Source of the DNA: Cyprinodon diabolis
Taxonomy: Eukaryota; Chordata; Actinopteri; Cyprinodontiformes; Cyprinodontidae
Assembly: GCA_030533445.1 (NCBI GenBank)
Contig: CM060065.1
Span: 28,069,974 to 28,133,973, forward strand
Length of the DNA: 64,000 nt
Reading direction: 5' to 3'
A model generated the notes under the pieces. The model had not been told where the DNA came from and searched no databases. It saw only the letters and a program-made list of their open reading frames with translations. A program made the position numbers and the translations under genes. This document shows, in pieces, positions 59,736-64,000 of this stretch. Position 1 is the stretch's first letter, and each line of letters opens with the position of its first letter.

Positions 59736-60024
59736 CACTGCAAAAAACTTCCATCTAAATAAGCATTTTTTTCTTAAAATAAGTTCATTTTGTCTTGAAT
59801 TCAAGAAGTAAGATATTTTGCCAATGGAACAAGACAATCTACATTTAGAAAAAAAAAAGCATTCTCTTATTTCAAGTGAATATTGTCGAATTATCTTATT
59901 CTAAGAGTAAAAATACTCATTCCGTTGGCAGATAATCACATTCACCTGCTCACATTAAGGGTAAACACGCTTAATTTAAGACATTTTTTTTACTTATTTA
60001 TAGATTGTTTTTGCTCCCAGTGAA
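59736..60024. repeat. MITE-like repeat with CACTGCAAAAA-type ends, copy 2
   Basis: Begins CACTGCAAAAAACTTCCATC and ends TTGTTTTTGCTCCCAGTG. It shares AATGGAACAAGACAAT, TTCTTAAAATAAGTTC and TACTCATTCCGTTGGCA with 40690-40983. The termini are degraded, and no target duplication is clear. Confidence 0.5.
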
Positions 60025-61053
60025 TTATTGTGGAGAATTTTCAGAAAGTTGATGTATTACGCCAGTGTCTCATAGGTAAAAACCTTCGCAAAGGCGAATA
60101 GTTTAAAATGCTCAGGAAGAATCGACCTGATTCTCTGTAAAATGCAAGTTAAGCTCTCAATTTCAATTTCAGACTGCCCCTTAAATTGGGTGGTTTTATT
60201 TTCATAAAAAATGATCAACCTCACTAGGAGGAACCCTCGCTGTTTTTCCTGATAAAAGCCTGTCTACACTAAGTGGTTGAAGTAATAGTCCACATACATT
60301 TGACACAAACGACACAGTGCTTACAGTAATATCCTTAATGTTCTTTCTTTTTTTTCTTTTTTTTTAAACAAATAACACACATCTTGACAAATATTGCCAA
60401 TAAAGCACTGAACGCCTTGGCCAATTTGCCTGAAATTGAAAATACAGGCCTAGAGAATAAATAAAGTTGCGCTTATAGGCTATTCAAAAAGTGCCATTTT
60501 TCTTACACAGTATACAGTATGGACGTACAGTATATAGGCATATGTATTGTCCATAATTATTGAATCGGAATTCAATGCTGGATATTTTGTTTCAGCTCAT
60601 TTGTTAACAAAATAAGAATTAGAAATAATACAAAAAATAAAAATAAATGGAGAAAATTAAGGTGTGCATATTTTACAAAATGATTAAACATGTGAGAAGT
60701 GAGAGGTCATCCGCTCTGCAGGACTTAGTACCAATCAGCAACAGTTTTTTTTTCTTTGCCACTTTGAAAGTATAAAAAGTTTGTTTCATTATATATTATT
60801 ATTATTATTATTATTTATTATTGTGTGGCTTTAGTCGTCTGGTCTCCAACAACTCATGAAAGTAGTCCGGTCTACATGGAGGCAGGGAGCTCTCTCCTTG
60901 GTTCAAAAAAAAAAAAAAAAAAAAAAGTCTCTCAGTGGTGTTTTTTTTTTTATTATTATTCTCAGTTCCCTTGCTGCTGCCTGGATGTTTCCAGTCCGGG
61001 TTGACTCACACACACACGCCGTCCATGCGGTCTGCAGCTCGTCCCCGCAGGGA
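60025..61053 (-). other. foxf1: foxf1 3' UTR region
   Basis: No coding sequence. Minus-strand AATAAA motifs (TTTATT on the plus strand) occur within about 60795-60820 and 60945-60960. An A-run lies at 60906-60926 and an (ATT)n tract at about 60795-60815. The 3' end is not determined. Confidence 0.35.
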
Positions 61054-62956
61054 TCACATCACGCACGGCTTGATGTCCTGGTAGGAGACCTGCTGGTGGT
61101 GGTAGTAGGAGCTGTTTCCCGGTGAGTGCATGGCGGAGGAGGTCATTGCGTTAAAGGAGAACACGAACTCCTTTCTGTCGCACATGCTGGGAGACTGGGA
61201 ATGGTACCGAGGAATACCTGAGTGGAGAGGATGAGGAATATTATTATAATAACATAATTGTTAAAGATGGCATTCATTTCTAAACATTTTTAAAACTGAA
61301 ATGCATATCAATATTATTATATTATTTAATTTCAGGCTTTATGTCTAGAGCCTACAATTTAAAACAAACACATCATTTCAAATAAAAAAAATGCTTTCAA
61401 AAATAAATTCTGTACATTATACAAAAATAATGATACTTAGAAATATGTTTCCTTTTTTAATATTATGTTTTTAGGTTGTTTTTTGGTTGTTTTTTTTTTT
61501 TGTTTTGTTTTGTTTTTTGCCTACAGCAGGCTTAAACAGAGGCGGGCTCAGGGCTAAGTGACATCGGCCTACTTGCACGCCAGTCCCGCAGGGAGCTTGG
61601 CTGGACCTTACTGCGCCTCTTTCTTTATAGCGCAGCAATTTGCACGCATCTCTACCTCCCCCATGCCCTTTTTTTCTCTTGATCACTCAAATGAAAGTAA
61701 ATATCTGGGTGTCATTTAAGCTGTATTTAATTTAGGAACTCGTGTGTAGGTGTATGTTAATTTCAGAAGGATGAAATGGGTGGTCGTTTATCCTCCTGAT
61801 GGCCTTAATTTAACCTCCTCAATAATAACTGAACGCACCGTGCATATTTGGCACCGAAGTAACGTTTTGGTATATTTTATTTTAATCTGACTGCATTTTT
61901 CAGTGTGATCTCTACCATCATCGCAGAATATGGTGTAGTTTTGTATCATCGTAAATATGACTTTAAATGCAGCCTACCTTGTAAATCTGTGGTGCTGTGT
62001 CCGTTCTGGTGCAGGTAGGATTGGTCCAGTGAGTGTGTGGGCAAGCTCGGCTGCAGACTGTTCGCCCCTGGGTTGCACGGAGACAGAGGCTGCTGCTTGA
62101 TATAAGAAGCCCCGTTATTGAGCGAAGCCGGAGGGGCAGAGGCCCACGCCGAAGCCGAGCTCGAGTAGACGGGGTGAGGCTCCATAACCCCCCCGCTGGT
62201 GAGCAGAGGGGACGCGGAGTTGTCGTGGTGCGGGTATTCGCTCCCTGCGGACGCGGTGCAACTTCCCATATAGGAATGTCCATTGTTGCTCGACAAGTGC
62301 GACATGGAGTGGCCGGAGAGACCCATCCCATCCATGTTACCCGCCAAGTGTCCATTCATCATCCCGATCCCGCTGTCCAGAGACAGGCTGTTGGGCGGAC
62401 AGGACAGGCCTCCGCCGCTCCCCTGGTAGTTGTATGCCTCGGGGATGTGGTTGAATCCCAGGCCGTTCATCATGCCGTACATGGGCTTCAGCGCCTGGCA
62501 TTTACGCCTGAAACCCCTGGGTCTTCTTCTGAAGGAGCCCTCCTCGAACATGAACTCGCTGGCCGGGTCGATAGTCCAATAGTGGCCCTTCCCAGGCCGA
62601 CCGAGGCCCTTAGGAAGCTTAATGAAGCACTCGTTTAGAGATAAGTTATGACGCACGGAGTTCTTCCACCCCTGGTAGGAGCCCCTGAAGAACGGGAAGC
62701 GGCTCTGGAGGAACTGGTAAATTTCACTGAGCGTGAGCCGCTTGGTTGGAGAGCTCTGAATGGCCATGACTATCAGAGCTATGTATGAGTATGGGGGCTT
62801 CTCCGGTCTCCGGATCCCTGCGTTCGTCTTCTTAGTTTTGGTGGTGGATGAGCCGGTTTCCATCACCACCGTCTGTCCGTGAGGTTTCTCCTGCGCGGAC
62901 ATCGGGCTGCTCTGGGCAGGAGGCTGCGCTGGGGGCTGCTGAACCTCTGCCGTCAT
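61054..62956 (-). CDS. foxf1: forkhead box protein F1 (380 aa)
   Basis: Two exons on the minus strand: 62956-61978 and 61217-61054, joined in phase 1 with GT-AG sites across a 760-bp intron. The product is a nuclear winged-helix transcription factor that acts downstream of Hedgehog in splanchnic mesoderm, lung/swim-bladder and gut mesenchyme. The forkhead domain spans about 49-150, including [40 protein letters not shown] and [11 protein letters not shown]. After it, FOXF1-specific blocks follow: [35 protein letters not shown], then [20 protein letters not shown] and [17 protein letters not shown] at the C-terminus. The human protein is 379 residues. It is not FOXF2, given the C-terminal blocks and the neighbouring mthfsd. 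Convergence with mthfsd matches human 16q24.1. Confidence 0.97.
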
Positions 62957-64000
62957 TAGTTTGTCTGGATTCAGTCGATATTATAAAGAAAGGAGAAAAA
63001 AATCCACCTATGATTACAAAAAAAACTGAGAGCACTTCCCTGGCATAAAGAGAAGAGAGGAAAAAAGGAGGCGGAAAACCAGAAGGAGGCGATTTTCTGT
63101 TAGAATCTGCCTTGTTGGTTTTGTTTGTGTCCCGTTTGGTGTCTGAGGCCGAAGCGCTTTGAAAAGGGCGACGTCCTAAAAGGAGGCACTGAGCAGAACA
63201 GGAGCAGCTTTCCACTTCAGTTGCTGTGTTGTCGTGCGTCCGCGGAGCTCACTTTTTACTTATCTGTTGCCATCGGCGAATTGGAGGCTGTAGGGCTTGT
63301 CATCCTAATGTCGGGGGCCCGCCCAGTCCCCTCCTACTCCAGTGGTGGGCTGCAAGCATGCACATCTGGGTGCATTCACTCGCTTTTTCTCTGATATGCT
63401 TTAATATCTCACACATGAATTTTTGTCCATCTAGAAAAAGAAAAAAGTAATTTATCACACTTATAATAAACTAAAAACAACAACAAAAAAACATACTTTT
63501 GTCTTCAGCTGCAGATTTATATTTTGGCTTTTTCCCCCTCAGTCGATGTTTTTTTTTTTTTTTTTTTTATTAAAAAAAAAACAAGCTTTTTATTTCTAAA
63601 AATGTGTCATACTTTTAATTTTTCAGCTTTTTTTTACTGCGCCTCCTTGATGCGGCTGCAAGAAGGACATGTCACATATTTATAATTAATAAAATTAGCC
63701 TATAACAATAATATATAAAAAAACATCTACTGGACAACATGCTAACATTGAAATCCAGCCTCCCGATTTTTGTAAAAGATAACCAGGAACTAGAGCAGGA
63801 TGTTTATACAGCTAAATGTAAACATTTTCCCTGGCATTCTTTAAATAAAAAAATCAAACCAAAGCCTCTTTAGATAAAGTAAAACTCACAACCGGTGGAA
63901 AAGGGGCACTAAATGCGCTTCGTCCCCCGACAGGCTACACGTTGGACTTTTCCCCCCTCTCTTCTTTTACAAATGTATATTGTTTGTGCAATGCAGTCAT
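62957..64000 (-). promoter_or_regulatory. foxf1: foxf1 5' UTR and upstream region
   Basis: This is the 5' UTR followed by the proximal promoter on the minus strand. The part next to the gene (62957-63360) is less AT-rich. Beyond it are T-runs and A-runs (63549-63580) and AT-rich DNA. No TATA box at a clear position and no open frame of interest. In mammals the lncRNA FENDRR starts divergently just upstream of FOXF1; any counterpart would lie here on the plus strand but cannot be recognised from sequence. Confidence 0.4.

Noticed and set aside
62033..62638. Plus-strand frame of 201 codons
   Set aside because: Antisense to GC-rich foxf1 exon 1; Arg/Val-rich with no domain.

Overview
This window is vertebrate nuclear DNA, almost certainly from a teleost fish. 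The genes are split into short exons with GT-AG introns. The introns are AT-rich and full of typical fish transposons (Tc1/mariner, hAT, piggyBac, L2- and Rex1-like LINEs, tRNA-derived SINEs). The encoded proteins match vertebrate families. I cannot name the species from sequence alone.

Five protein-coding genes are recognisable. (1) The last exon of def8 (+, 408-495). (2) afg3l1 (+, 16 proposed coding exons, 9272-21876), a mitochondrial m-AAA-type AAA+ protein. (3) dbndd1 (-, 4 exons, 47411 down to 24067). (4) mthfsd (+, 49671-57506). (5) foxf1 (-, 2 exons, 62956 down to 61054). The order def8-afg3l1-dbndd1 matches human 16q24.3. The convergent mthfsd/foxf1 pair matches human 16q24.1. Here the two blocks are adjacent, with dbndd1 and mthfsd head to head about 2.3 kb apart.

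Region by region: 0.5-9.1 kb is intergenic and dominated by transposons, including two ~920-bp fold-back elements in opposite orientation and a hAT element with a perfect 8-bp target duplication. 9.2-22.9 kb is afg3l1; its introns carry an intact Tc1-like transposon (12268-13879) and a decayed piggyBac interrupted by a hAT element. 23-47.4 kb is dbndd1, with introns of 12.4, 5.1 and 5.4 kb that hold a broken LINE and a second intact Tc1-like element inserted in a decayed Tc1 copy. 49.7-57.5 kb is mthfsd. 57.5-61 kb is a gene-free interval downstream of foxf1. 61-64 kb is foxf1 and its upstream region.

Two observations stand out. First, the afg3l1 protein reads HKAGH where m-AAA proteases have the catalytic zinc motif HEAGH. 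The ATPase motifs and the rest of the reading frame are intact, so it may be a protease-dead m-AAA subunit. Second, mthfsd has two adjacent homologous 114-nt exons separated by only 60 bp and preceded by a GC-AG intron. That is the architecture expected of mutually exclusive alternative exons; the human protein as I recall it has one such segment.
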